A stretch of DNA of 64,000 nucleotides from a virus. Shown in pieces: positions 29,558-38,937 of the stretch. The notes under the pieces are model-generated. The model had not been told where the DNA came from. It was given only the letters and a program-made list of their open reading frames with translations, and searched no databases. The position numbers were made by a program, and so were the translations under genes. Within the stretch, counting starts at the first letter, position 1; every line of letters begins with the position of its first letter. Where the stretch lies: positions 1 to 64,000 of the IMG/VR virus record IMGVR_UViG_3300037041_002705; one strand, written 5' to 3'.

Positions 29558-32500
29558 ATGCCAATGAAAATCCTACTACAATTGTTGATGCTCCTGGTTC
29601 TTGCAACCAATGCATTTTCACAGACCGAACGCCGTGGTACAATGGTGCTCACAGAGGGCCGCAAGTACATTGTTGCGTTCCCGCAAGTTCAGGCCAGTGC
29701 AACAGAGAAGCCGATGCCACAGCCAATGCAGCTGCTCATCTCTTCGAAGACAAAGACAACAGTGCGCGTCCAGACACCTGCAGGTATCAATGATGCTCCA
29801 CGTATGGACAAGGAATACACCGTAGAGGCCAACAAGGTCCTCAAGATTTCGGTGTCAACGACATACATGAATACCGAATCGGAAACCCGTAAGGGCTACG
29901 GCATCATGGTGACGTCGAAGAAGCCAATTTCGGTCTCGACATATCAGGCATGGATGGGTAACGGTGAAATGGCTCGTCACCTTCCAGTTGAGGGATGGGG
30001 CAAGAACTACTACTCAATGAACTTCTATCAGGATCGCTACGGTAATAGCTCTGGCTACAAGTACCGTCCAGCACAGATCCTTCTGATCGCTGATAAGGAC
30101 AACACTGTTGTTTCATACACACCAACAGTTGATACTGAGGGTGGCGTCGAAACACCGAGCGTTCGCAAGGGTGCAACGCAGACGATCACGCTTGAGAAGG
30201 GTGAAACATTCCTGATCAAGGCGAAGATCAACGAAGACCAAAACAAGGAATGGTCAACTGACCTTTCGAGCACACTCATCCGCGCGAACAAGCCGGTAGG
30301 TGTCGTCTCTGGTCACGTGAAGGTGGCCATCATGCGCTACCCAGACGTGCTTCCTCCAACAGGTATGTTCGCTGCGGAAGCTCACTTCGTTCGTAGCAAC
30401 GTTCACGACGCTATGCTTCCGCTTGAAATGGCTGGAAAGAAGTTCGTGACAACTCCATGTATGTACACACCAACACGCGTTGTTGGTCAGGCATCTGTTG
30501 AGTTCGGTATCGATGACGATCGCGGCGACGTGATCCGCGTGATTGCTCTCGAAGATGGTACAACAGTCAAGGCTATGCGTCAAGACGGTAGCGGACTGCT
30601 GAACAAGTGGATGCTCAAGAAGGGTGAAACACGTCTCGAGACTGCACTTGAAGTTGCAACGTACTGGGAATCAGACAAGCCGATCCTCATGGGCCAGTAT
30701 GGCAAGTCATATGCTAAGATCCTTCCTCCGGCCTTCCTCCGCGATCGCTCAAAGGGAAGCAAGGATGGCGACGAAGCACAAGGACACCCAACTGTTGAGT
30801 CGGGCATGCCAATGTTGCAGTACATCCCATCTGTTGATCGTTGGGCAGATTACGGTGTGTTCCACGCTCCAGAAGGCATGGACAACTTCTTAAACATAGT
30901 CTTCAAGTCATCTGAAATCGGCAAGATCAAGGTTGACGGTCGTGCGCTCACATCTGCGTTCGGTGGTGCAATGCGCCTCCTGAAGGGTACAGAGTATGCG
31001 TTCATCCGTACGCCAATCGGCGCTGGCGACCACTTCATCGAAACAACAGATCCAAACGTCCGCTGGGCTGCTTGGAACTACGGTTCGCTTGATGGTCTTC
31101 AGCAAGGTCGTGCATACGGCACACCTATCTCGATTGACATGACGGTCCCATGTGATGACTCTCTTGCTGTCACAGAAGAACTCGTTTGCGGTGATGTCAA
31201 GGGTGAAGGCAAGATCCTTCCAGAAAACACTTCATGTGGTTCAATCTTCGCGGTCTATCCAGAAGAAATGAACAACTACGAACTCATCGTTGATGAAGAG
31301 TTCACAAGCGGCGACAAGAAGGTTACGTTTGAAGTCAAGGTGCTCGACAAGACAAAGGATGCGACAGCTACAATCAAGATTGTATCGCGCTCTGGCAAGT
31401 TCGTCGAGAAGACATACACGTATATCGCTGACAAGATCAGCTGGACTCCATCGAAGCTTGAATTTGGTACGATTCCATTCAACACGCCAACGTCGATGAC
31501 GTTCACAATCAAGAACGAAAAGACTGACCGTCCAGTAAACATCCGCAAGATCCGCGTGATGGGTGGTGATCAGATCTTCTTGACAAATCCTACTGGCCCG
31601 ATCACACTTGGTCCATCGGAATCACGTGAAGTAACAGTTACAGCACAGATCAAGACAGCTCCACTTGTTGTTGACACAGTGATCTGTGAACTTGATTGCT
31701 ATGACCAGAAGACAGTTGAACTCCGTGTTCGTGGTGAAGAGCCTAAGATCTACGTCAGCGATGTTGATTGGGGTACTATTCCAGCAAGCACAGCTGGCAT
31801 CGAGCGCGTTGTGAAGATTCTTAATGGTAGTAAAGTAGAACTTATTATTACAGGTTATCAACAAAATCTGCTTGATGGTACAGGTAAATTCTTCAATCCG
31901 ACAACAATGGACGGAAAGTCCCTTAATTCAGTATTCCCACTTGCAATTCCTGCAAATGGCTCGTACGACTTCAAGGTGACATACAGCCCTAAGGGTGAAG
32001 TAGCTGTTCCACACCGCGTGGATGTGCCATTCTACTCGAATGCAACTGGCGTTGACAACATCGCTGTTCTGACTGGTTCAGGTAACGATGTAAACGTTCA
32101 AGCGTACTCAACACCATGGATTGAGCGCGTCATCGACAAGGTTCAGACATCGCAGAATATCAACGAGTACACACAACGTATCTCGTTTGAAAACCTCGGT
32201 GATCAGCCTGTCACATATGAAGCACCGGTCATCCGCGGTACAGACGCATCGAACTTCCGCCTGGTTGACAACGGTAACGTAGGTACGTTCCCAGTTCAAC
32301 TTGTCAAGGGTTCTACAAATCAAACGCGTTATGTCACGGTCGCATTCGTTCCAACGGAACTCGCAAACCGTGCTGCAGAGCGCAAGTACAATGCAGAAAT
32401 CGTCTTCACGACAACAGGTGCTGATGGCGCAAAGAAGGATGTTGTTGCTGCTCTTGACGGAACAGCATGGCAGCCACAAGTCAAGGGCAATGATCTTGAC

Positions 32501-34045
32501 TTCCCAGGCACACTAAATGTTGGAGATGAGGCAAAGGTTCTTTCGATCCCAGTATCGAATGAGCACTTCTTGGGTCAGTCAAACCCGACAGACGGTACCC
32601 CAGCTGGTACATACAACGTTGTGATCACAGACATCAAGATCACAGACGCTGCAACTCGCTTTGAACTCCTGAATGCACCAACACCAGCTAACCCTTTGGT
32701 TATCAAGCCAGGTGAGGCTCCGGTTGAACTCCAAGTACGCTTCGACCCATCGGTCTCAGGTACATTCGAGTCGCCATATGTGATCAGCACGAACGTTGGT
32801 ACAAAGGGTCAGGCGACATACGAGCCTACCTATAAAATCACAGCACGTGTTCAAGGTGGTGAGTTCACGGTAACAGATGCAGATGCAGAGCAGTATGTCT
32901 TCAACACGAAGGACATGGCTATCCGCATCAAGCACACTGAGAACCAGACGATTCGCTACAACATTGCTCAGCCAACAGGCCCTGATGCTTCACGCTTCGT
33001 CATCGTTGACCAATTCGTCGACGTTGCTCCAGGCCAAGAAGTTGCAGTTCCTGTGATCTTCATGCCTGACTTCGTTACAAAGCTCCGTAATGGTCAATCA
33101 GACCTCAAGGACGCAAACAACGAGTGGACAAAGAAGGCGAAGACACAAGGCATCATGTGGCGTGGCAATAGCTTCGCAGCTGAAGTCGTTATCTCTGACG
33201 ACCGTAATGCAGCGAAGACAAAGACAGCAACGCTTACAGGTAACGGTCTCTTCCTTGAGACAACGAACCTGATCAAGGATACATACACGGTTGCACCTGG
33301 TGCATCAGTTGACATCCCGGTTGAACTCAATGCAACACCTGAATCTGTTGATGCAGTTGGCATGACAGAACTCCGTGTGCGTCTGAGCTGGGATCCGAAG
33401 CTTGTCAAGCCACGTGTTAATGCCGCTGACTTCATCACAGCTGGCCTCCAAGCTGAAGGCTGGACTATTCGCGCAACACCAATCAATGGCAAGCCTTCAG
33501 ATGCATCGAACTCAGTTGAGATCGATCTCTGGGACGAGCGCGCAAATCCAGTTGCTATCAAGAACAACGGTACACCGGTATTCAGTGTGAAGTTCGATGC
33601 ATTCTTTGATAAGGGCGTGTCGGGCACATTCACATCACCGCTGAACATCTACACGTACACTGTTGACCACGACAAGTCTGGTGATCGTAAGGATTACACG
33701 CTCTTCCGCGATATTCCTGGCAAGATCACAATCACAATGCCATGCGCATCGATAACACGCCTTGTTGCTGTTGGTAACTTCAAGTATGCGGTCAAGCCAA
33801 TGAGCCCTAACCCAGTTTCGAACTCAGGTATCATCAGCTACTCAGTGGGTCTTACAGCGAACACACGTATCGTTCTCTTCAACAGCATGGGTCAAGAAGT
33901 TCAGACACTCATCAACGATAAGCTTGAAGCTGGTAGCTATGAGATGACAGTTGACTTCTCGAATCTCCCAACTGGTACATACTTCTATCGCGTCATCTCT
34001 GGTCCGTTCTCGAGCGAACCACAAACAGTGACAGTAGTGAAGTAA
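29558..34045 (+). CDS. Giant secreted surface protein with T9SS sorting domain
   Basis: This 1495-residue protein has a signal peptide (MPMKILLQLLMLLVLATNAF, cleavage near FSQ). Residues about 25-520 look like an IgGFc-binding-protein N-terminal domain as found in bacterial surface proteins (RPAQILLIADKDNTVVSYTP, VGVVSGHVKVAI). Several ASH/Hydin-type beta domains follow (LEFGTIPFNTPTSMTFTIKN, VDWGTIPASTAGIERVVKIL), then a cohesin-like domain near residue 1240. The last 80 residues form a type A T9SS sorting domain (MSPNPVSNSGIISYSV, VLFNSMGQEVQTL, DFSNLPTGTYFYRV). All Arg codons sampled are CGT/CGC, unlike virion genes. It stands alone before a strong terminator. It is probably exported to the host surface and anchored there; adhesion, shielding or superinfection exclusion are guesses. 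Confidence 0.82.
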   Translation: MPMKILLQLLMLLVLATNAFSQTERRGTMVLTEGRKYIVAFPQVQASATEKPMPQPMQLLISSKTKTTVRVQTPAGINDAPRMDKEYTVEANKVLKISVSTTYMNTESETRKGYGIMVTSKKPISVSTYQAWMGNGEMARHLPVEGWGKNYYSMNFYQDRYGNSSGYKYRPAQILLIADKDNTVVSYTPTVDTEGGVETPSVRKGATQTITLEKGETFLIKAKINEDQNKEWSTDLSSTLIRANKPVGVVSGHVKVAIMRYPDVLPPTGMFAAEAHFVRSNVHDAMLPLEMAGKKFVTTPCMYTPTRVVGQASVEFGIDDDRGDVIRVIALEDGTTVKAMRQDGSGLLNKWMLKKGETRLETALEVATYWESDKPILMGQYGKSYAKILPPAFLRDRSKGSKDGDEAQGHPTVESGMPMLQYIPSVDRWADYGVFHAPEGMDNFLNIVFKSSEIGKIKVDGRALTSAFGGAMRLLKGTEYAFIRTPIGAGDHFIETTDPNVRWAAWNYGSLDGLQQGRAYGTPISIDMTVPCDDSLAVTEELVCGDVKGEGKILPENTSCGSIFAVYPEEMNNYELIVDEEFTSGDKKVTFEVKVLDKTKDATATIKIVSRSGKFVEKTYTYIADKISWTPSKLEFGTIPFNTPTSMTFTIKNEKTDRPVNIRKIRVMGGDQIFLTNPTGPITLGPSESREVTVTAQIKTAPLVVDTVICELDCYDQKTVELRVRGEEPKIYVSDVDWGTIPASTAGIERVVKILNGSKVELIITGYQQNLLDGTGKFFNPTTMDGKSLNSVFPLAIPANGSYDFKVTYSPKGEVAVPHRVDVPFYSNATGVDNIAVLTGSGNDVNVQAYSTPWIERVIDKVQTSQNINEYTQRISFENLGDQPVTYEAPVIRGTDASNFRLVDNGNVGTFPVQLVKGSTNQTRYVTVAFVPTELANRAAERKYNAEIVFTTTGADGAKKDVVAALDGTAWQPQVKGNDLDFPGTLNVGDEAKVLSIPVSNEHFLGQSNPTDGTPAGTYNVVITDIKITDAATRFELLNAPTPANPLVIKPGEAPVELQVRFDPSVSGTFESPYVISTNVGTKGQATYEPTYKITARVQGGEFTVTDADAEQYVFNTKDMAIRIKHTENQTIRYNIAQPTGPDASRFVIVDQFVDVAPGQEVAVPVIFMPDFVTKLRNGQSDLKDANNEWTKKAKTQGIMWRGNSFAAEVVISDDRNAAKTKTATLTGNGLFLETTNLIKDTYTVAPGASVDIPVELNATPESVDAVGMTELRVRLSWDPKLVKPRVNAADFITAGLQAEGWTIRATPINGKPSDASNSVEIDLWDERANPVAIKNNGTPVFSVKFDAFFDKGVSGTFTSPLNIYTYTVDHDKSGDRKDYTLFRDIPGKITITMPCASITRLVAVGNFKYAVKPMSPNPVSNSGIISYSVGLTANTRIVLFNSMGQEVQTLINDKLEAGSYEMTVDFSNLPTGTYFYRVISGPFSSEPQTVTVVK

Positions 34046-34067
34046 TCGAGCAGTAGCACGTAACCTC

Positions 34068-34104
34068 AACAGCCTCCTTCCGGAACTCCGGGAGGAGGCT
34101 GTTT
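34068..34104 (+). terminator. Strong terminator after the T9SS protein gene
   Basis: AACAGCCTCCT pairs with GGAGGAGGCTGTT over an inner CCGGA/CTCCGG stretch, followed by TTTCATTAT. It isolates the giant surface protein gene from the lysis cassette. Confidence 0.85.
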
Positions 34105-34169
34105 CATTATAAACACAGCTTTTCCTCTTAAGGTAGAGATAAATACCACCAGTAAAAAAACCCAACCAT

Positions 34170-34478
34170 ATGATGAAATATCTAAAGCTATCCTGGGCAG
34201 GCATAAAATGGTTTGTTACAGAGATAATGAACATGTATAGCAGCAAACCATCGTTCTTTTCAAAGAAGAGGATCGAATCTGGAATTGCATTTTTTGTTGC
34301 ACAATGGGGAATGATACACTGGTTGACATCAAAGTTTGATGTTATGACAACATCAGATTTTGCGATGTGGGCAGGCATTGAACTTGCAGCAGCAGGATAC
34401 ATGGTAACGCAGATACAGAAAGAAAAGAAAGCAGAAGAATCTGATGTTTATACTGAGGAAAACGAAATAGATCAATAG
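34170..34478 (+). CDS. Small membrane protein, holin candidate
   Basis: A 102-residue protein with two likely membrane helices (GIAFFVAQWGMIHWL, and FAMWAGIELAAAGYMVT), separated by a short polar loop, and a charged C-terminal tail (KEKKAEESDVYTEENEID). Size, two helices and a position 30 bases before the endolysin gene fit a holin. No holin family is recognised. A second ATG follows the first directly. Confidence 0.55.
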   Translation: MMKYLKLSWAGIKWFVTEIMNMYSSKPSFFSKKRIESGIAFFVAQWGMIHWLTSKFDVMTTSDFAMWAGIELAAAGYMVTQIQKEKKAEESDVYTEENEIDQ

Positions 34479-34508
34479 GTCTGCCCCGAGTAAAAATAAT
34501 TTCAAGCA

Positions 34509-35348
34509 ATGACACTAAAAATAGGATCAGAAGGAGAAGACGTAAAGAAGCTACAAACTGTTCTTGGATTAAAAGCCGATGGAAAGTTTGGTCCTGGAAC
34601 ACAAGCAGCTCTTAAATCTTGGCAAGAAAAGAATGGCCTTGATGCAGATGGTATAGCAGGCCAAAAGACGTTAGAAAAAATGGGAGTATCTCCAACTAGT
34701 TCTGTGCCTACACCAGCACCAGTGGTCCAAGAATCCAATGGAGGGCAAGGGCTAAACATTTCGGCGCTTAAAGGCCACATACCTGATGCAGTTCTTGCAC
34801 AGATACCTGACACTGCAGCAAAGTTTAACATCACAACAAATCTTAGGCTTGCTCATTTCCTTGCACAGTGTGGTCATGAATCAGCTGGATTTAAGGCAGT
34901 ATCTGAAAATCTTAATTACTCTGCAGATGGTCTAAAGAAGATATTTCCAAAGTATTTTCCTGGAAGCCTCAATGAATCATACGCTAAGAAGCCAGAGAAG
35001 ATTGGCGCAAGGGTGTATGGTGGAAGAATGGGAAATGGAGATGAGACGACAGGAGAGGGCTATAAGTTTAGAGGCCGTGGCTATATTCAATTGACAGGTA
35101 AATCAAATTATACAAAGTTTGGACAGTTTATTGGAGCAGATCTATTATCAAATCCAGACCTGGTTGCAACAAAGTATCCTCTTGCATCTGCGGCATTCTT
35201 CTTTGATTCAAATGGCCTTTGGACAATATGTGACAGGGGAGCAACAGATGATGTTGTCACGTCGGTAACAAAGAGGGTAAATGGTGGAACAATAGGGCTT
35301 CCTGATAGAATAAAGCATTTCAAAGAATACTACAATTTATTGACATAA
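34509..35348 (+). CDS. Endolysin: peptidoglycan-binding plus GH19 domain
   Basis: Residues 1-60 are a peptidoglycan-binding domain 1 (LKIGSEGEDVKKLQTVLGLK, ADGKFGPGTQAALKSWQ). Residues about 85-279 form a glycoside hydrolase 19 domain with catalytic Glu124 in FLAQCGHESAGF and the GYKFRGRGYIQLTGKSNY block. GH19 phage enzymes cut peptidoglycan glycan chains. No signal peptide is present, so release depends on a holin, for which the preceding gene is the candidate. Confidence 0.92.
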   Translation: MTLKIGSEGEDVKKLQTVLGLKADGKFGPGTQAALKSWQEKNGLDADGIAGQKTLEKMGVSPTSSVPTPAPVVQESNGGQGLNISALKGHIPDAVLAQIPDTAAKFNITTNLRLAHFLAQCGHESAGFKAVSENLNYSADGLKKIFPKYFPGSLNESYAKKPEKIGARVYGGRMGNGDETTGEGYKFRGRGYIQLTGKSNYTKFGQFIGADLLSNPDLVATKYPLASAAFFFDSNGLWTICDRGATDDVVTSVTKRVNGGTIGLPDRIKHFKEYYNLLT

Positions 35349-35427
35349 TCTAGCACTTTCTGTAACTTTTTGATGCAAAAAGGCTTCTTATTAAGAACGA
35401 ACACATTCCAAAAAATAGGAGATCTTA

Positions 35428-36114
35428 ATGAAAAATGTAATTCTGTCCATCGCATTCTTGCTTGGAATTTTGATGGTTCCTTCGTGCTCTGACATCACAA
35501 CAAAGCCAGAAGAGCCAAATGCAATGTACTTCCAAGTGAACGGCGATGGATCATATGCTGAGCCCGAGGCAGTTGGAGAACGCCCAAATAGGGATTCAGT
35601 AAAGAAGGACACAACAGATAGAAAGAGGGATACCACAACAGGCCGCAAGGATACTGTTAAAAAGGCACCCCCAACTATATTCGGTGACCTACTTAACAAG
35701 CTAAACCTTGGTCCAGATCAGAATGCAATCGTTGAAAGGCTGCTTGCTCAACACAAGGCATGCGTAGAAGAATGCGTAAAGCCACTGAAGGCAGCAGAGG
35801 CAGAGATACTCGCAAAGGCCCGAAAACAAGAGGCAGAGATCAAAAAGGCAGTTGAAGCAGGCACAATAACAAAGGCCCAGGCCCGCGTAAAGCTTGCTGC
35901 CCTAAAGGCAAACGTCAATAAGGCACTAAAGTCACTTCCAGTTCGTCGGTCAGTACAAGAATGCATAAAGGCATGTGATGCGACTTTTATAAATGGACTT
36001 GAGCGAATTCTCAGTGCCGACCAAAAGATCATACTAAAGAGCTGGTTGGATTCAAGGGCAAAGCGTGGCACTTCTGGAAAGAAGGATACGACTGATGTTA
36101 AGCCAAGAGGTTAA
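35428..36114 (+). CDS. Exported lipoprotein with Spy-like helical domain
   Basis: The signal peptide ends in a lipobox with Cys20 (LMVPSCSD), so the protein should be lipidated. A charged Lys/Asp/Thr linker (residues 50-75) leads to a helical region that opens LNLGPDQNAIVERLLAQHKA, similar to the L-x-x-Q repeats of Spy/CpxP-type periplasmic proteins, with four Cys in CVEECVKP and ECIKACDA. An AGGAG lies before the start. Placed just after the endolysin, it could take part in outer-membrane disruption like a spanin, or it could protect the envelope. Confidence 0.7.
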   Translation: MKNVILSIAFLLGILMVPSCSDITTKPEEPNAMYFQVNGDGSYAEPEAVGERPNRDSVKKDTTDRKRDTTTGRKDTVKKAPPTIFGDLLNKLNLGPDQNAIVERLLAQHKACVEECVKPLKAAEAEILAKARKQEAEIKKAVEAGTITKAQARVKLAALKANVNKALKSLPVRRSVQECIKACDATFINGLERILSADQKIILKSWLDSRAKRGTSGKKDTTDVKPRG

Positions 36115-36184
36115 TAATTTTGTTTAACTGAGAGTATATAAGCTGTTACTAATAATGGTAATAAAATAAAGAAAGGAACATTTC

Positions 36185-36769
36185 ATGAAGACATTTTTGA
36201 TTTCTATTCTTTGCTTGCTCTCAATGGTGCCTGCATTTTCACAGGAAACACCTGTTTGTGCAACTCCAGCAAAGAAGTATGTAAACGAGCTTGGTTTGGT
36301 ATTCCCAACAAAGACCGATGACATAAAGGGCTACATCAATGCAAACAACATTGCAGTCAATCCTTTGACGTCTGGTTTTAGCTCAGGCTTTCAAGTAGGA
36401 AAGCACCGCATTATAAATGACCAAGCCACACTTGGCGTTATATTGGCTGCAAATGGATTCTTCTCTGCAGGATCTGCCGAGAACCAAATCTATCAGTTTG
36501 GTGCATATCTAACAGGAAGGCTATACTTTGGTGAGACGTGGAGGAATGGAGTTTTTGCAGAAATTGGAGCGGGTCCAGAAGTTGCAGCAGCATCAGTCCA
36601 AGGCGGCGACTTCCAGTTCCAGGCAAACTTTGGAACAAAGCTGGGTGTTGGATACAACTACCAGTTTAACAAGGATGTAACGCTTGGTCTTTCCTTCATC
36701 ACAGCACCATCGATGCTGTCAGACAACTACTTTAATGGATCTAAGATTGTTGTCAATATGCTTTGGTAA
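36185..36769 (+). CDS. Outer-membrane beta-barrel protein
   Basis: A signal peptide (MKTFLISILCLLSMVPAFSQ) precedes a mature chain of about 174 residues with alternating amphipathic strands and Gly/aromatic turns (NQIYQFGAYLTGRLYFGETW, GTKLGVGYNYQFNKDVTLGL). The chain ends in an aromatic residue (NMLW), the usual beta-barrel insertion signal. An AAAGGA lies 8 bases before the start. Its placement in the envelope cassette suggests a role in the infected cell, such as blocking a receptor, rather than in the virion. Confidence 0.75.
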   Translation: MKTFLISILCLLSMVPAFSQETPVCATPAKKYVNELGLVFPTKTDDIKGYINANNIAVNPLTSGFSSGFQVGKHRIINDQATLGVILAANGFFSAGSAENQIYQFGAYLTGRLYFGETWRNGVFAEIGAGPEVAAASVQGGDFQFQANFGTKLGVGYNYQFNKDVTLGLSFITAPSMLSDNYFNGSKIVVNMLW

Positions 36770-36811
36770 CAAATTAAAACATCTCAATGACTACATGTCA
36801 ATAGAGTTACA

Positions 36812-36846
36812 AAATCGCCAGGAAGCCCCTGGCGATTTCTGTTTTT
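36812..36846 (+). terminator. Terminator closing the envelope cassette
   Basis: AAATCGCCAGG pairs with CCTGGCGATTT around a short loop, followed by CTGTTTTT. It separates the envelope genes from the late structural operon. Confidence 0.85.
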
Positions 36847-36877
36847 AACAGCAGTTTTTTTTGTTAAAGTGACAACA

Positions 36878-36886
36878 AATATATAG
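36878..36886 (+). promoter_or_regulatory. AATATATAG promoter-like element of the structural operon
   Basis: AATATATAG ends four bases before the ATG at 36891, the first gene of the virion operon, and follows a terminator. A T-rich stretch lies 20 bases further upstream. Confidence 0.5.
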
Positions 36887-36890
36887 TCTT

Positions 36891-38927
36891 ATGCCAACAG
36901 TACTACAGAACCCGGGCGACTATGCAATATTCGTTTCTAACACACCTTACGATCTTGTTGGATCAGTGGATGGATTCACCGATTCAGTAATCACAGGGCC
37001 TGATTCTGTCCTGACAAAAGAGTTTAGCTGGTCATTTGACAACAAAAGTTTCTCTGCATACGAAGACCTAACAAACCCAGACACGTATCCACTCGTGACA
37101 GTTCCTTCACCAGAAGTGTGGGCCAAGTTTAGGTACACTCTTGATTCAGGATCACCTGTTACAGTAAATTCAATTGCCTTAGATACAACACAGTATTCGA
37201 TACCACCATCACCGGCACGACCAAATCCTATCTTTAATGCATACAGGATAGGAAACGTTAAGGGCACAATGTTCCTGAATTCCTTTAACTACAACCCATA
37301 TGCAGTAGGCGAAGTTATTCAGATGGTGCAAGGACTGTCGACGATAATAAACCAGCAGTTCGGCATCGAATCAAACTACTACAGGGCAACCGTAGATGAT
37401 TTTGGAACTGATGTCATACTTAGGGAGTATGCACTCCAAAATGTTCAACCGGCAAAGTGTCTGAAGATAGTTGTCCCAAACAACGAGCTTCCTGATGCAA
37501 ACTACAATTTCTCACCCTTCGGTGTTGACTTCTCTGGGATTCCATTTGAAGTACACATTGATAAGAAGTATTATGAGTCCATCTTTGGAGAAGGGGCAAA
37601 GCCACAGAAGCGCGACATAGTATACTTTCCTTTGATGGATAAGATATACGAAGTAATGGATTCATATCTCAGTAGGAACTTCATGCAGACGCAGCTGTTC
37701 TACAAGGTGTCGCTCTTCAAATGGTCTCCAAGAAAGACGAATGTTATTGTTCCTTCTACGGTCCCAGATGCAGAGAATCCGCTTCTTAACCTGGACAACA
37801 TAGCAAAAAACACAAAGGAGCTCTTCCAAGAGGAACAGGACCTTCAAGAGAAGAAGTACACAGACAAGCAACAATTCACAGAAAAATCAGTGCAGTTTGA
37901 CATATTGAGATCTTCGATAAATCCAAACCTGATCATCATTGAACAGAACCTTGAGAATTACTTCAATACACTAACAAACTTCAGGTATGACATGTCATCG
38001 ATACTTCCAGAAACTGGCCAAGGTTATGACATAGGAGTCGAGTACGATCTCACATTCAATTGGCCTGCAAACTCCAACAGAACCTTCACATCATGGTTCA
38101 AGGATAATGCTCCTGCAGTTTCTGTCAAGACGTATGAGGACAACTTTGTTTCAATAAATCGTTCAACTTCAACCGGATATGTTTCCATAATACTGAACCA
38201 ACAGATAAAGGATGTTTCTGCAGGAGACATGATAACGATGTACTCCATAAGGAACAGCTTCTCATTCCCTCTTAATGTTGTTGATGTTGTCCAAGTTGGA
38301 TCAAACTGGGAGTACATCTGTGATGCTCCTTCTGACTATTTCCTCTACTATGACTCAGACATCAACGTTTGGCGTGGCTATATAGAACAGAACTATGGAC
38401 AATGGTTCACTGTTCCATCATCATGGCAGATAAGATTCAAGAAGACATATAAGAACTACTTCATCACAGGTGATAACCTGTTTGAGATAAGCAGCTACAA
38501 CCTTAGGTACTTCCTCGTTAAGTTTGGAAACATTGAGACCTGGTATGATGTTGAGTCCGCAGGATCTGCAGATCCATTGGATCCTTCAACATTCTATGCA
38601 TTGGCATACTCAAGATCCAAGGAGTTCAACCAGACGCTTCTCAATATATGGAAGATGTCAGATCCTAATGAAACGGTTGATCTTGATCTTGTGTACTCAA
38701 GTTTGCAGGAGTCTCCAGAATATACAGATCTCACATCAACCTCCAAGTATGTTCTAAGGGCTGGGCCTAGCGTCATAACTAACATAAGGTTGATGGATAC
38801 AATAATTCCAGAGGAGCAGCAATCGATGTTCTTGAACCAGACGGTTGTTCTGGATTCAGATTCTGGAATGATCATCGATAACGCAATACCACAAATCAGA
38901 AGTCCATACATTGGAAAGTCTGTATAA
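36891..38927 (+). CDS. Virion structural protein, probable neck or tail-completion region
   Basis: This 678-residue beta-rich protein stands immediately before the terminase genes, where T4 has its neck and tail-completion genes. A central block (IPFEVHIDKKYYESIFGEGA, RDIVYFPLMDKIYEVMDSYL, TQLFYKVSLFKW) has the look of a conserved virion domain. The later part has repeated Ig-like strands and a segment (NYFITGDNLFEISSYNLRYF). No single family is recognised, and identification as a neck protein rests on position. Confidence 0.6.
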   Translation: MPTVLQNPGDYAIFVSNTPYDLVGSVDGFTDSVITGPDSVLTKEFSWSFDNKSFSAYEDLTNPDTYPLVTVPSPEVWAKFRYTLDSGSPVTVNSIALDTTQYSIPPSPARPNPIFNAYRIGNVKGTMFLNSFNYNPYAVGEVIQMVQGLSTIINQQFGIESNYYRATVDDFGTDVILREYALQNVQPAKCLKIVVPNNELPDANYNFSPFGVDFSGIPFEVHIDKKYYESIFGEGAKPQKRDIVYFPLMDKIYEVMDSYLSRNFMQTQLFYKVSLFKWSPRKTNVIVPSTVPDAENPLLNLDNIAKNTKELFQEEQDLQEKKYTDKQQFTEKSVQFDILRSSINPNLIIIEQNLENYFNTLTNFRYDMSSILPETGQGYDIGVEYDLTFNWPANSNRTFTSWFKDNAPAVSVKTYEDNFVSINRSTSTGYVSIILNQQIKDVSAGDMITMYSIRNSFSFPLNVVDVVQVGSNWEYICDAPSDYFLYYDSDINVWRGYIEQNYGQWFTVPSSWQIRFKKTYKNYFITGDNLFEISSYNLRYFLVKFGNIETWYDVESAGSADPLDPSTFYALAYSRSKEFNQTLLNIWKMSDPNETVDLDLVYSSLQESPEYTDLTSTSKYVLRAGPSVITNIRLMDTIIPEEQQSMFLNQTVVLDSDSGMIIDNAIPQIRSPYIGKSV

Positions 38928-38937
38928 GGAATCAACA

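Noticed and set aside
33094-33648. 184-codon minus-strand open frame opposite the T9SS protein
   Set aside because: Mirror of the GC-richer codon usage of the real gene, with no family signal or start context.
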